From NCBI RefSeq assembly GCF_049341065.1, contig NZ_JBMPIX010000014.1:33454-97453 (forward strand): DNA of 64,000 bases, given 5' to 3'. The stretch's first letter is position 1; each line of letters starts with the position of its first letter. This DNA comes from Pacificoceanicola sp049341065. Its GTDB lineage: Bacteria > Pseudomonadota > Alphaproteobacteria > Rhodobacterales > Rhodobacteraceae. The notes beneath the pieces are model-generated. The model had not been told where the DNA came from. It saw nothing but the letters and a program-made list of their open reading frames with translations, and did not search any database. The translations under genes and the position numbers were made by a program. This document shows positions 16,471 to 25,082 of the stretch, piece after piece.

Positions 16471-16920
16471 ATGACCAAGCCGCCCAAGCTGCCAGAGACC
16501 GAAAGGTCGTTGCCCATCGCCTTGATGCGCGCGCGTGAGAATATCATGGGGCCGATCCGCCGCATGCTGTCGGACACCGGCGTGACCGAACAACAGTGGC
16601 GGGTGTTGCGGGTTCTGGCGGAAAGCAGCCCGATGGACGCCAGCCATGTGGCCGAACGCGCCTGTCTGCTGCTGTCCAGCCTGACGCGTATCGCGCGGGG
16701 AATGGCCGACAAGGGCTTGATCCGCACCGCCCAAGACCCGCGTGACCGACGTCGCCAGATGCTGGAGATCACCGAGTCCGGTCAGAAAATGATCGACGAC
16801 AACCACGCGCATGCGGCGCAGATCGTCGAAGGGTTCAAGGCACGACTGGGTAACGAGGATTACGAGTACTTGCTTGACCTGCTCGCCACTCTTGCTGCCG
16901 ACGAGCCGCCTAAGCGCTGA
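16471..16920 (+). CDS. hpaR: HpaR, MarR-family homoprotocatechuate operon regulator
   Basis: A 149-residue MarR regulator. The N-terminal SLPIALMRARENIMGPIRRM and the HTH/wing block DASHVAERACLLLSSLTRIA and DPRDRRRQMLEITESG match the HpaR subfamily, which represses the hpa meta-cleavage operon and is released by pathway substrates. It is transcribed divergently from hpaF with a strong palindrome between them. The last 11 bases overlap the convergent Tm-1-like gene. Confidence 0.9.
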   Translation: MTKPPKLPETERSLPIALMRARENIMGPIRRMLSDTGVTEQQWRVLRVLAESSPMDASHVAERACLLLSSLTRIARGMADKGLIRTAQDPRDRRRQMLEITESGQKMIDDNHAHAAQIVEGFKARLGNEDYEYLLDLLATLAADEPPKR

Positions 16921-18142
16921 TCACGCCCTTGGCCTGCCAGTCATCAAAGACCTTCAGCGCCGCTTCGCTGAAGGCCGCATCGTTGATATGCGCGTCCAGT
17001 TCGACCAGCGTGACATTGGCCGGGCAATGGGTGCGCAACTCTTCGACAAAGGCGCTCAAACCTTCGGGATCGGACAGCGGGCCGCCGGGGCGATCCCATT
17101 CATTGCCGCCCTGCAAGGGCAGCAAAAAGACCACCGGCCCTTTGGCGGTGGACAGCTTTTCGCACAGGGTGCGCGCCATCTCGCGCCGTTGGTCGGGCGT
17201 CATCATGACCGAGGAGAGCAGGCGGTTGTGCGCGTGTACGTCTTGGCCAATCAGCTTGGCGGGGGTGTCCTGCCAGCCGATGAAATCCACAAGGTCATAA
17301 CAGCCGGGCGCGACGATCTGCGGGATGCCCTTGGCCCCGGCATTGGTCATCCGGTCGGTGCCCGCGTTGATGGAGGAGCCCATCAGGTGATTGCCCACCT
17401 CCTGCGGTGCGAAATCCATGACGGCGGCAAAGGCGCCCTCGGACGCAAGGCTTTCAAAGGCGCGTCCGCCCATGCCGGTGGCATGAAAGACCGCCACCTC
17501 AAACCCGCGTTGCTCAAGCGCTGGTTTCAGCGTCACCATGTAGCGCAGCACGGTCTTGCCGAAGGAGGTCATGCCAATCAGTGGCCTGTCGCGCCTGGGC
17601 GCCTCAACCGCGCGGGCGGCTCCCAGCACCGCACCGGCGGCCTGACTGAGCGAGGCTTTGCAGACCGAGTTCAACCCGTAAAGCCCACCGGCCCAAAGGA
17701 TCATCTGGATATCGGCGGGCAACCGTTCAGGCGGGATCAAGGGCGAGAAGGAGACCGTCGAGACAATGTATTTTGGCACGCCCAAAGGCAGGGCCGAACA
17801 CAGGTCCAGCGCCAGATCGGTGCCCATCGTCCCGCCAAGTACAAGCACACCGTCAAAGCGCCCGTCGGCGTGCAGACGCGCCGCCATCCGGGCTGCACCG
17901 CGCGCCATGATCTGCATGGCAAGGTTTTCATCCTCGCCGGCGATCGCCGCTTCGATGGAACTGCCGCCCGCTTCGGCCACCTGATGCTTCGAGATGTCGG
18001 TGGGCTTTGAGGGATCGCCCAGAACGCTGACATCCATGGTCAGAACCGCGCCGCCCTGCGCCCGCACAACCTCGGCGATATAGGTCAGTTCGGCGTCCTT
18101 GGTGTCATAGGTGCCGACGATCAGGATGGTCCGGTCGTTCAT
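16910..18142 (-). CDS. Tm-1-like ATP-binding domain protein (UPF0261)
   Basis: A 410-residue protein of the UPF0261/Tm-1-like family. The N-terminus ILIVGTYDTKDAELTYIAEV, GVLVLGGTMGTDLAL, ATGMGGRAFESLA and the VAPGCYDLVDF segment are diagnostic. The family is named for the tomato virus resistance protein Tm-1; the bacterial role is not established, though members are common in catabolic operons. The ATG at 18142 overlaps the stop of the preceding aldehyde dehydrogenase by four bases, so the two are coupled. The ATP-binding assignment comes from family knowledge. Confidence 0.85.
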   Translation of the reverse strand: MNDRTILIVGTYDTKDAELTYIAEVVRAQGGAVLTMDVSVLGDPSKPTDISKHQVAEAGGSSIEAAIAGEDENLAMQIMARGAARMAARLHADGRFDGVLVLGGTMGTDLALDLCSALPLGVPKYIVSTVSFSPLIPPERLPADIQMILWAGGLYGLNSVCKASLSQAAGAVLGAARAVEAPRRDRPLIGMTSFGKTVLRYMVTLKPALEQRGFEVAVFHATGMGGRAFESLASEGAFAAVMDFAPQEVGNHLMGSSINAGTDRMTNAGAKGIPQIVAPGCYDLVDFIGWQDTPAKLIGQDVHAHNRLLSSVMMTPDQRREMARTLCEKLSTAKGPVVFLLPLQGGNEWDRPGGPLSDPEGLSAFVEELRTHCPANVTLVELDAHINDAAFSEAALKVFDDWQAKGVISA

Positions 18143-19623
18143 AGCTTGATCCACGCGGTTTTCAGGTCGAGATATTTGTCCAGCGCATGCAGCGACTTGT
18201 CATGCCCGTTGCCGGATTGCTTCACACCGCCCAAGGGCACCGTGATGTCCGAGCCGCCGTAGGTGTTGACGTGAACGATGCCCGCCTTGATCGCCCGCAC
18301 CATGCGGTGGGCACGCAACAAGTCCGACGTCCAGACAGCGGCGGCCAGCCCATAGTCAGTGCCGTTGGCGATGCGAATGGCCTCTTCTTCGGTGTCGAAG
18401 GGGATCACCGCCAGGACCGGGCCAAAGACCTCGTCCTGCGCAATCCGGTCCGAAGGGGACACGCCCGTGACCAGCGTCGGCTCCATGAAATAGCCGCCGG
18501 TGCCCTCCAGAATGCGTGCGCCTCCGGTGATCGCGTGGCCCTGCGCGCGGGCCTCTTCGACAAACTGCAAGTTCTGTTCAAGCTGGCGAAGAGAATTCAC
18601 CGCGCCCGCCGCAGTTGCCGGGTTCAGCGGATCCCCCACCGGCATGGTTTTCATATAGGCGGTCAGCTCGGCCACGAATTGGTCGTGGATGCTGCGTTCG
18701 ACCAGCAACCGCGAGCCCGCGACACAGACTTGCCCGGCATTGCGAAAGATGCCCGCCGCCGAGGTCTTGACCGCTTCGGCCAGATCGGGCGCGTCGGCAA
18801 AGACGATGTTTGGACTTTTGCCGCCCAGTTCCAGATAAACGCGCTTCAAGTTGGAACGCGCCGAATATTCCAGCAGTCGCCGCCCGGTGGTGCCCGATCC
18901 GGTAAAGACCAGAACGTCCACCTCCATCGACAGGGCCAGCACTTCGCCCACAACGGCGCCCAGGCCCGTGACGACATTCAGCACACCGGGCGGCAGACCC
19001 GCGTCGAGGCCAAGCTGCGCCATGCGCAGAAGCGTCAGCGAAGCCGTCTCGGCGGGTTTCAGAACCACCGAGTTGCCCGCTGCCAAGGCCGGGGCCAGCT
19101 TCCACGCGCCAATCATCAAGGGAAAGTTCCATGGCACAATGGCTCCGACCACGCCCACGGGTTCGCGGTGCACCAACCCAAGGGTGCCGGGGGCGGTTGG
19201 GGCGATCTCGCCCGTGATCTTGTCGATCGCTTCGGCGTAATAGCGGATGGTCCCGGCTGCTGACAAAGGCTCGGCCTTAAGGGCCATGCCAATCTCGGTG
19301 CCGTTGTCGCGCACGCCAATAACCGCCAGTTCAAGCGCGTTCTCTTCGATCAGCGCGGCCCATTTCAGCAAAACCGCCTTGCGCGCGGCAGGGGCCAGCC
19401 CGGACCAGCGGCCATCGTCAAAGGCGCGGCGCGCGGCCTGAGTGGCGGCCTCGACATCGGCGGCGGTGCCCTGCGCGATTGTGGTCAGAACCTTGCCGTT
19501 CAGCGGCGAGAGAACCTCCATGATGCCGCCGTCCGAGGCGGGGCAGGACTGGCCGTCAATCAAGTGCTGGGCGGGTGGAATAGGGGCGTCGCGAAGGGCG
19601 TCGATACGGTTTTGATCAAACAT
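18139..19623 (-). CDS. NAD-dependent aldehyde dehydrogenase (PuuC/betaine-aldehyde-like)
   Basis: A 494-residue ALDH. Motifs are VGAIVPWNFPLMIGAWKLAP, VFTGSGTTGRRLL, catalytic Glu in LELGGKSPNIVF, catalytic Cys in RNAGQVCVAGSR and DEVFGPVLAVIPF. Overall character is close to gamma-glutamyl-gamma-aminobutyraldehyde dehydrogenases and other amino-aldehyde dehydrogenases. It sits between the tctA gene (4 bases away) and the Tm-1-like gene (overlap), in a likely single transcript with tctCBA. The substrate is unknown; the nearby aminotransferase at 23636 would fit an amine or amino-acid pathway. Confidence 0.82.
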   Translation of the reverse strand: MFDQNRIDALRDAPIPPAQHLIDGQSCPASDGGIMEVLSPLNGKVLTTIAQGTAADVEAATQAARRAFDDGRWSGLAPAARKAVLLKWAALIEENALELAVIGVRDNGTEIGMALKAEPLSAAGTIRYYAEAIDKITGEIAPTAPGTLGLVHREPVGVVGAIVPWNFPLMIGAWKLAPALAAGNSVVLKPAETASLTLLRMAQLGLDAGLPPGVLNVVTGLGAVVGEVLALSMEVDVLVFTGSGTTGRRLLEYSARSNLKRVYLELGGKSPNIVFADAPDLAEAVKTSAAGIFRNAGQVCVAGSRLLVERSIHDQFVAELTAYMKTMPVGDPLNPATAAGAVNSLRQLEQNLQFVEEARAQGHAITGGARILEGTGGYFMEPTLVTGVSPSDRIAQDEVFGPVLAVIPFDTEEEAIRIANGTDYGLAAAVWTSDLLRAHRMVRAIKAGIVHVNTYGGSDITVPLGGVKQSGNGHDKSLHALDKYLDLKTAWIKL

Positions 19624-19627
19624 GGTC

Positions 19628-21151
19628 TCAGTTCATATGCGTGTCGTGAACGTCATGGTCATGGGCGCTTTCGGGTTGGGCGAGCCGCTTTTCACGGAAC
19701 AGGCCCCAAAAGTGCAGGACGAGCATGGCGATAATGGCAAAGGCCAGAAAGGCCGCGATGGGGCGGTCGACAAAGTCGAGCGGGGATTTGACCCGCGCCA
19801 TGGCCGAGCGCAGCTTGGTCTCCATGATGCCGCCCAGAACCATTCCAAGGATGATCGGTACGACCGGAAGGTTCTGCCGTTTCAGGACCAGCCCCAGAAC
19901 CCCGAAGGCCGAGGCAATGGCGCAATCGCTGACGGAATTGCGCAGCGAATAGACCCCGACAAAGCTGAGCGTCAGGATCACCATGCCCAGGAACCGGGTC
20001 GGGATGCGGATCACCCGCAAGATCAGGTTCGACGAGAAGACGACAAAGATCACCACGATCACGTTCAGCAGGATCATCGCGATATACAGTGCATAGACGA
20101 AATCCAGCTGGTTCTGGAACAGTTGCGGGCCGGGGATGACGTTGTGCACGTAAAAGACGCTCAGCATCATGGCGGTCAGCGCCTCGCCGGGGATGCCAAG
20201 CGCCAACAGGGGGATCATCGCGGCAGCAGGTACGGCGTTGTTGGCGGACTCGGAGGCGACCAGCCCTTCGGGCGAGCCATGGCCGAACAGCTCCGGCGTT
20301 TTCGAGGTTTTCTGCGCATAGGTGTAGCTGAGGAACTGCGCGATGAATTCGCCGACACCGGGGATCATCCCCATCAGCACGCCAAAGCCTGACCCGGCGC
20401 TGGCCACGCGTTTATGGCGAAAGACCTCGCCCATGGCGCGAAACATGTTGCCCTTGATGGGCTGCGTATCCGGGGCATGTTCGGGGTCGAGCATCAGGAT
20501 GAAGGCCTGAGAGATGGCAAAAAGGCCAAGCACCACGACGATCAGATCAAAACCTGAGGTCAGGAAATCGTAGCCAAAGGTAAAGCGCATCGTATAGCGC
20601 ACGGGTTCCAGCCCGACAGTGCCCAGAAAGATGCCAAAAGCGGCCAGCATCCCGGCGGCGAAGGTCTGGCCGCGGTGCGCCAGGATCACCAGCACCACAC
20701 CCATGAGCGCGGCGAGGAAAATCTCTCGGCTGCCGAACATCGGGGCGATCTTGGCCAGCACGGGGGCCAGCAGGATCAGCGCAATGATCGAGAAGATGCC
20801 GCCAAAGAATGAGGCGCCATAGGCCAGCCCCAAGGCGCGCAGGGCCTCGCCCTTTTTGGTCATCGGGTGGCCGTCATAGGTGGTCAGCGCGTTGACTGCG
20901 GTGCCGGGCGTGTTGATCAGAATGGCGGGCAGGGCGCCTCCGAACATGGACGAGCCATAGATGCCCAGCAGCATGGTCAGCCCGACAAGCGGATCAAGCG
21001 CAAAGGTGGCCGGCAGCAGGATGGCGATGGCGACTGCGGGGCCAACCCCGGGGATCGCGCCGATCAATACGCCGCCAATCGCGCCGATCATCAGGGCAAT
21101 CAATACGTCAAAGCGCGCCAGCAGTTCGGCGCCAGAAAGCAGAGCGTCCAT
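19628..21151 (-). CDS. tctA: Tripartite tricarboxylate transporter large membrane subunit TctA
   Basis: A 507-residue integral membrane protein with about 12 hydrophobic segments. The glycine-rich signature GVLIGAIPGVGPAVAIAILL near the N-terminus and the duplicated GVLMGMIPGVGEFIAQFLSY about residue 260 are the hallmark TctA motifs, and ILINTPGTAVNALTTYDGHP is also diagnostic. TctA is the transport channel of the TTT family, driven by ion gradients and using a periplasmic receptor. It is encoded with TctB and TctC immediately upstream. Confidence 0.93.
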   Translation of the reverse strand: MDALLSGAELLARFDVLIALMIGAIGGVLIGAIPGVGPAVAIAILLPATFALDPLVGLTMLLGIYGSSMFGGALPAILINTPGTAVNALTTYDGHPMTKKGEALRALGLAYGASFFGGIFSIIALILLAPVLAKIAPMFGSREIFLAALMGVVLVILAHRGQTFAAGMLAAFGIFLGTVGLEPVRYTMRFTFGYDFLTSGFDLIVVVLGLFAISQAFILMLDPEHAPDTQPIKGNMFRAMGEVFRHKRVASAGSGFGVLMGMIPGVGEFIAQFLSYTYAQKTSKTPELFGHGSPEGLVASESANNAVPAAAMIPLLALGIPGEALTAMMLSVFYVHNVIPGPQLFQNQLDFVYALYIAMILLNVIVVIFVVFSSNLILRVIRIPTRFLGMVILTLSFVGVYSLRNSVSDCAIASAFGVLGLVLKRQNLPVVPIILGMVLGGIMETKLRSAMARVKSPLDFVDRPIAAFLAFAIIAMLVLHFWGLFREKRLAQPESAHDHDVHDTHMN

Positions 21152-21160
21152 TCCGACCCC

Positions 21161-21694
21161 TCAGAAGTAAATCATCATGAAGTTGCGCGCCGCGGCGGGC
21201 AGCAATTGATAAACCTCGCCTGCCGGAACCTTGACCTGCAAAAAGGTCTTGAACAACAGCACAACGGCGATCCCGAACAAGGCAGCGGCCCCCAGAACTC
21301 TGCGGCTGCGATAGCCCAGCCGAAAGGACAGCAGCGCACAAAACGCAATGGTCGAGGGGAGATAGCCAAGCCATGGAACGGCCTGGACATAGATCATGAA
21401 CCAGCCAACGTATTCAAAGGCCCGCAGCCAATAGAGCACCTCTGCCAGACGTCCGGGAATGCGTTCGGAGACAGCGGCGCCCAGCAGGTGAAAAGCGCTG
21501 AAGACCACCATGGCGGCGATGGCGACGCTGGGCCAGAAGGCGGGGTTCTTGAAGATCCCGTCGCCCTTGGCCCAAGGGGCCTGCGTCGGCAGATGCCACA
21601 GCAGGAACAGCGATAACGCCAGAAAGAGCGCCGCAAAGACCATATCGCCCGGGCGGCGATAGCGCTTGAACAGATCCTGAAGGGTCTTTGTCAT
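21161..21694 (-). CDS. tctB: Tripartite tricarboxylate transporter small membrane subunit TctB
   Basis: A 177-residue protein with four predicted membrane segments (about 16-34, 50-72, 88-110 and 120-150), the topology of the poorly conserved TctB family. It lies nine bases upstream of tctA and 58 bases downstream of tctC. Identity rests on size, topology and position. Confidence 0.88.
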   Translation of the reverse strand: MTKTLQDLFKRYRRPGDMVFAALFLALSLFLLWHLPTQAPWAKGDGIFKNPAFWPSVAIAAMVVFSAFHLLGAAVSERIPGRLAEVLYWLRAFEYVGWFMIYVQAVPWLGYLPSTIAFCALLSFRLGYRSRRVLGAAALFGIAVVLLFKTFLQVKVPAGEVYQLLPAAARNFMMIYF

Positions 21695-21752
21695 GGCGTC
21701 CTCTGATGTTGTGGTGGCTGGCGCCCCGAGAAAGGCGCCAGGTCCGCAGCTT

Positions 21753-22688
21753 TTACTCAGCGAGGATCTCGCCGATCAGGCCAAGTGCCTTGGTGTCCGT
21801 CTCGATCTGAGCAGTGGAGGCCTCGGCGTCCTGCCAGTAAATCAGCGCACCGGTCTGGGCCGCGAGTTCCTTGGCCTTGTCCGATGTGACGACCTTTTGC
21901 GCCACGGCCGCGATCTTTTCACGGGCCTCGGCGGGCACATCCTTGCGCACGAACAAGCCGTTCCAGAGCGAAACATTGAGCTCCGGCACAAGCTCCCCGA
22001 CGGTGGGGGTGTCCGGGGTCAGCGGGATACGCTCGGCGCCGATCGAGGCCAGGACCTTCACATCGCCCAGGCAGGGCAGGATCAGTTGCAGCGTGGTGTT
22101 GATCACATCCGCGTCGCCCGAGGCCAACGTGTTGCAATCCAGCGCGTCAAAGGCGGCGTCCGAGGCGTAGGAAAAGTCCATCTTGGCAGCCAGCGCCTTG
22201 GTCACCTGCGTCGGCACCAGCGGTGCACCAAAATGGCCAAGCGCCACGTCGTTTTCCCGCGCATAAGCGGCCAGTTCCTCCATCGAGGAATAGGGCGCAT
22301 CGCCGGATGTGGCGATCACGAAGGGGTAGGTCAGAAAGATGCCAACCGGATCGAAGGGGTTTGGCGACAGCGCAGGGATGCCCAGTTCGGGCCCGACAAT
22401 CGGCACGGCGATCACAAAGCTGCCTATGGTGTAGCCATCGGCGGGAGCCATGGCGACTTCGGCCGCGCCGGGGAAGGGGCCGCCACCGCCGCCGGGCTTG
22501 TTCACCACGGCCGCCGGCGTGCCATAGGTCGCCTGAAATTCATCTGCGATCATGCGCGTCAGCACATCCTCAAGATCGCCGGGCGGGAAGGGAATGACGA
22601 ATTCGACCGGCTTTTCCGGGTATTCTGCGAGTGCCGCGAATGGCAGCGAAGCAAGAGCCAGTGCGGCCCCGGCGAGGATATTTTTCAT
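21753..22688 (-). CDS. tctC: Tripartite tricarboxylate transporter substrate-binding protein TctC
   Basis: A 311-residue periplasmic receptor (Bug family). The signal peptide is MKNILAGAALALASLPFAALA with cleavage before EYPEKPVEFVIPFPPGD, which also contains the conserved start of the mature Bug fold. VVNKPGGGGGPFPGAAEVA is the usual substrate-loop motif. Bug receptors bind carboxylates, and the ligand cannot be predicted. It is the first gene of the operon, divergent from the iclR-type gene. Confidence 0.92.
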   Translation of the reverse strand: MKNILAGAALALASLPFAALAEYPEKPVEFVIPFPPGDLEDVLTRMIADEFQATYGTPAAVVNKPGGGGGPFPGAAEVAMAPADGYTIGSFVIAVPIVGPELGIPALSPNPFDPVGIFLTYPFVIATSGDAPYSSMEELAAYARENDVALGHFGAPLVPTQVTKALAAKMDFSYASDAAFDALDCNTLASGDADVINTTLQLILPCLGDVKVLASIGAERIPLTPDTPTVGELVPELNVSLWNGLFVRKDVPAEAREKIAAVAQKVVTSDKAKELAAQTGALIYWQDAEASTAQIETDTKALGLIGEILAE

Positions 22689-22713
22689 GTTGCATCTCCC
22701 GTCGATGGTTCAT

Positions 22714-22737
22714 TATTTGAACCGATTGTATCAAATA
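22714..22737. promoter_or_regulatory. Inverted repeat in the tctC-iclR divergent spacer
   Basis: TATTTGA at 22714-22720 and TCAAATA at 22731-22737 are perfectly complementary with a ten-base spacer. The site lies between two divergent starts and is a candidate operator for the IclR-type protein. Confidence 0.45.
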
Positions 22738-22818
22738 TTCTTGCGCGGGATTTGCTTTTCTGTCAACAAATGAGTCGAGAGATCGCAACTTTTTTTGGAT
22801 AGGAGGCGCGGACCCAAG

Positions 22819-23619
22819 ATGGGAACGATCACGAAGGCGCTGGAAATACTTAGTTATTTCTCTTCCTCGACGCCTGCCTTGGGGCTGAGCGAGGTCGTGC
22901 GCCGTTCGGGGCGCGACAAGGCGACCGTGCATCGTCATCTGGTGGAGCTGCAGGAAAACGGCTTTCTTGAGCAGCATCCTGAGACTCGTGCCTATCGTCT
23001 TGGTCCTGCGATTCTGCGGCTGGCGGCGGTACGCGAGGCGACCATGCCGGTACGCTCGGTTGTCCGGCCCATCGTCGAAGCGCTATCACGCGACGTGGGC
23101 GAGTTGGTGCATTTCTCGCTGCTGCAAGGAAAGGTGCTTTCGGCGGTCTGTCATGCCGATCCGGGGCACCATGGAACGCAGGTCCATTTTGACACCTCCG
23201 AGGTTTTGCCGCTGCACGCGACTTCCTCGGGTCTGGCTGTTCTGGCCTTTGGTCCGCAAAGCCTCCGGGATGAGGTTCTGAAGGCGCCACTTGCGCCACA
23301 TGCCAAAGGCACGATCACCGATCCCCAAGACTTGCTCAAGGCCTTGGAAGATGTCCGCGCGCGCGGTTATGGCGTCAGCGATCAGACCTTTGATGATGAG
23401 GTGGCCTCGCTGGCCGTGGCGGTTTATGGCCCCGAAGGCCACGTCACAGGCGCCTTGGCTATCGCGGTGCCGATGGCGCGTATGACCCCCGAGAAACGAA
23501 AAGCTGCCTTTGCCGCCTTGCGCATCGGCGTGCAGCAGGTCTGCGCTGCCATCGGCGGGACCATTCCACAACAGATCACAAATGCATGGGCGTCCGAGAC
23601 GCCAACTTCAACGTCCTGA
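22819..23619 (+). CDS. IclR-family transcriptional regulator
   Basis: A 266-residue regulator. The N-terminal winged helix (about 5-65) shows ALEILSYFSSSTPALGLSEV and RSGRDKATVHRHLVELQENG; the C-terminal effector domain has HATSSGLAVLAFGP and the late GYGVSDQTFDDEVASLAVAV typical of IclR. The ATG at 22819 is preferred (AGGAGG upstream). It probably controls the divergent tctCBA-aldehyde dehydrogenase operon and perhaps the aminotransferase 16 bases downstream. The effector is unknown. Confidence 0.9.
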   Translation: MGTITKALEILSYFSSSTPALGLSEVVRRSGRDKATVHRHLVELQENGFLEQHPETRAYRLGPAILRLAAVREATMPVRSVVRPIVEALSRDVGELVHFSLLQGKVLSAVCHADPGHHGTQVHFDTSEVLPLHATSSGLAVLAFGPQSLRDEVLKAPLAPHAKGTITDPQDLLKALEDVRARGYGVSDQTFDDEVASLAVAVYGPEGHVTGALAIAVPMARMTPEKRKAAFAALRIGVQQVCAAIGGTIPQQITNAWASETPTSTS

Positions 23620-23635
23620 TCAAGAAAGGCCTGTC

Positions 23636-24991
23636 ATGAAAGACGCCAATTTCCTCAAGGAACACAATGCCCGCCACGTCTGGCATCCGATGGCGCATCC
23701 CGCCGACAGCCTTGCCAACCCGCCGGACATCATCGTCGATGCCGAGGGCGTCGAGATCATTGATGTTGATGGCAACCGTCTTGTTGATGCGGTGGGCGGT
23801 CTTTGGAACGTCAATCTTGGCTATTCCTGCGCGCCGGTCAAACAGGCCATCGCCGCGCAACTGGACCGCTTGCCCTACTACTCGATCTTCCGCGGCACGA
23901 CGAATGATAACGTCATCGAGCTGTCGGAAATGCTGAAAGATTTCTTTGCCCCTGACGGGCTGAGCCGGGCTTTTTATACTTCGGGGGGCTCGGATTCGGT
24001 CGAGATCGCATTGCGGTTGGCGCGCCAGTACCACAAGGTGCGCGGCGAAGCCGGGCGGGTCAAATACCTGTCGCTGAAAAAGGGGTATCACGGCACCCAC
24101 ACATTGGGCGCAAGCGTGAATGGCAACGCCAATTTCCGCACCATGTATGAACCGCTCATGCCGGGCTGCTACCATGTCCCGGCGCCCTACACATATCGCA
24201 ACCCCTTTGGCGAAAGCGATCCGGAGCGGCTGGCGCAGCTTTGCCTTTCGGCCATCGAAGATGAGATCGCCTTTCAGGGGGCGGGCACCATCGCTGCCTT
24301 TATCATGGAGCCGATCCTTGGCGCCGGTGGGGTGATCCCGCCGCATGAAAGCTTTATGCCCGGCGTGCGCGACATCTGCGACCGCCACGGTATTTTGCTG
24401 ATCGCGGATGAGGTTATCACCGCCTTTGGCCGGTCGGGCAGCTGGTCCGGGTCGCGCCATTGGGGGGTGCAGCCCGATCTGATGTGTACCGCAAAGGCGA
24501 TCACCAACGGCTATTTCCCGTTTGGCGCCGTGATGATCTCGGACAAGGTGGCCGAAGTCTTCGAGCAGGACAAAACCGGGCGGGCGGCAATCGGGTCCGG
24601 GTACACGTACTCGGGCCATCCGGTCGGGGCGGCGGCGGCCATCGCGGCGCTGACCGAGACCGTTCGCCTGAACGTCAAGGACAACGCGGTGGCCCGCGGG
24701 GCGCAGTTGTTTGCCGGGATCGAGGCGCTGAAAGAGCGTTATGAGGTGGTCGGTGATGTGCGCGGCGGACATGGCCTGATGTGCGCGCTCGAGCTGGTGT
24801 CGGATCGCGCCACCAAGGCGCCGGTCGACAAGGGCACCATCGCCAAGGCCCATCGCACCGCCTATGAAGCGGGCGTGATGCTTCGGATTTCGGGGCCGAA
24901 CATCATCCTCTCGCCGCCATTGGTGATTGAAGCCGCGCAGATCGACAAGATCCTTTCCGCGATCGACGCCGGGTTGGCAGCGGTAAGTTAG
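23636..24991 (+). CDS. Class III aminotransferase (omega-amino acid/amine:pyruvate type)
   Basis: A 451-residue fold-type I PLP aminotransferase. The diagnostic ILLIADEVITAFGRSGSW segment carries the PLP Asp, and the cofactor lysine is in CTAKAITNGYFPFGAV. YTSGGSDSVEIALRLARQYH and SGYTYSGHPVGAAAA are typical of the beta-alanine/taurine/putrescine:pyruvate group. It follows the iclR gene by 16 bases and probably shares its transcript. Together with the nearby aldehyde dehydrogenase it could turn an amine or omega-amino acid into a carboxylate. Substrate is not resolved by sequence. Confidence 0.83.
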   Translation: MKDANFLKEHNARHVWHPMAHPADSLANPPDIIVDAEGVEIIDVDGNRLVDAVGGLWNVNLGYSCAPVKQAIAAQLDRLPYYSIFRGTTNDNVIELSEMLKDFFAPDGLSRAFYTSGGSDSVEIALRLARQYHKVRGEAGRVKYLSLKKGYHGTHTLGASVNGNANFRTMYEPLMPGCYHVPAPYTYRNPFGESDPERLAQLCLSAIEDEIAFQGAGTIAAFIMEPILGAGGVIPPHESFMPGVRDICDRHGILLIADEVITAFGRSGSWSGSRHWGVQPDLMCTAKAITNGYFPFGAVMISDKVAEVFEQDKTGRAAIGSGYTYSGHPVGAAAAIAALTETVRLNVKDNAVARGAQLFAGIEALKERYEVVGDVRGGHGLMCALELVSDRATKAPVDKGTIAKAHRTAYEAGVMLRISGPNIILSPPLVIEAAQIDKILSAIDAGLAAVS

Positions 24992-25002
24992 GCGTTAAGT
25001 TT

Positions 25003-25053
25003 CGGACCGGATTTCGGTCCGCAGAAAACATGTTTCCGGGCCACTAAGCCCGG
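25003..25053. terminator. Two short hairpins between convergent genes
   Basis: CGGACC/GGTCCG (25003-25008 and 25016-25021) and CCGGGC/GCCCGG (25036-25041 and 25048-25053) form two adjacent six-bp stems in the 91-base gap between the aminotransferase and the RuBisCO-like gene. They probably end transcription from either side, but no T-run supports this. Confidence 0.35.
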
Positions 25054-25082
25054 ATACGTTTCGCACGGCGCGCCACTTTGAT

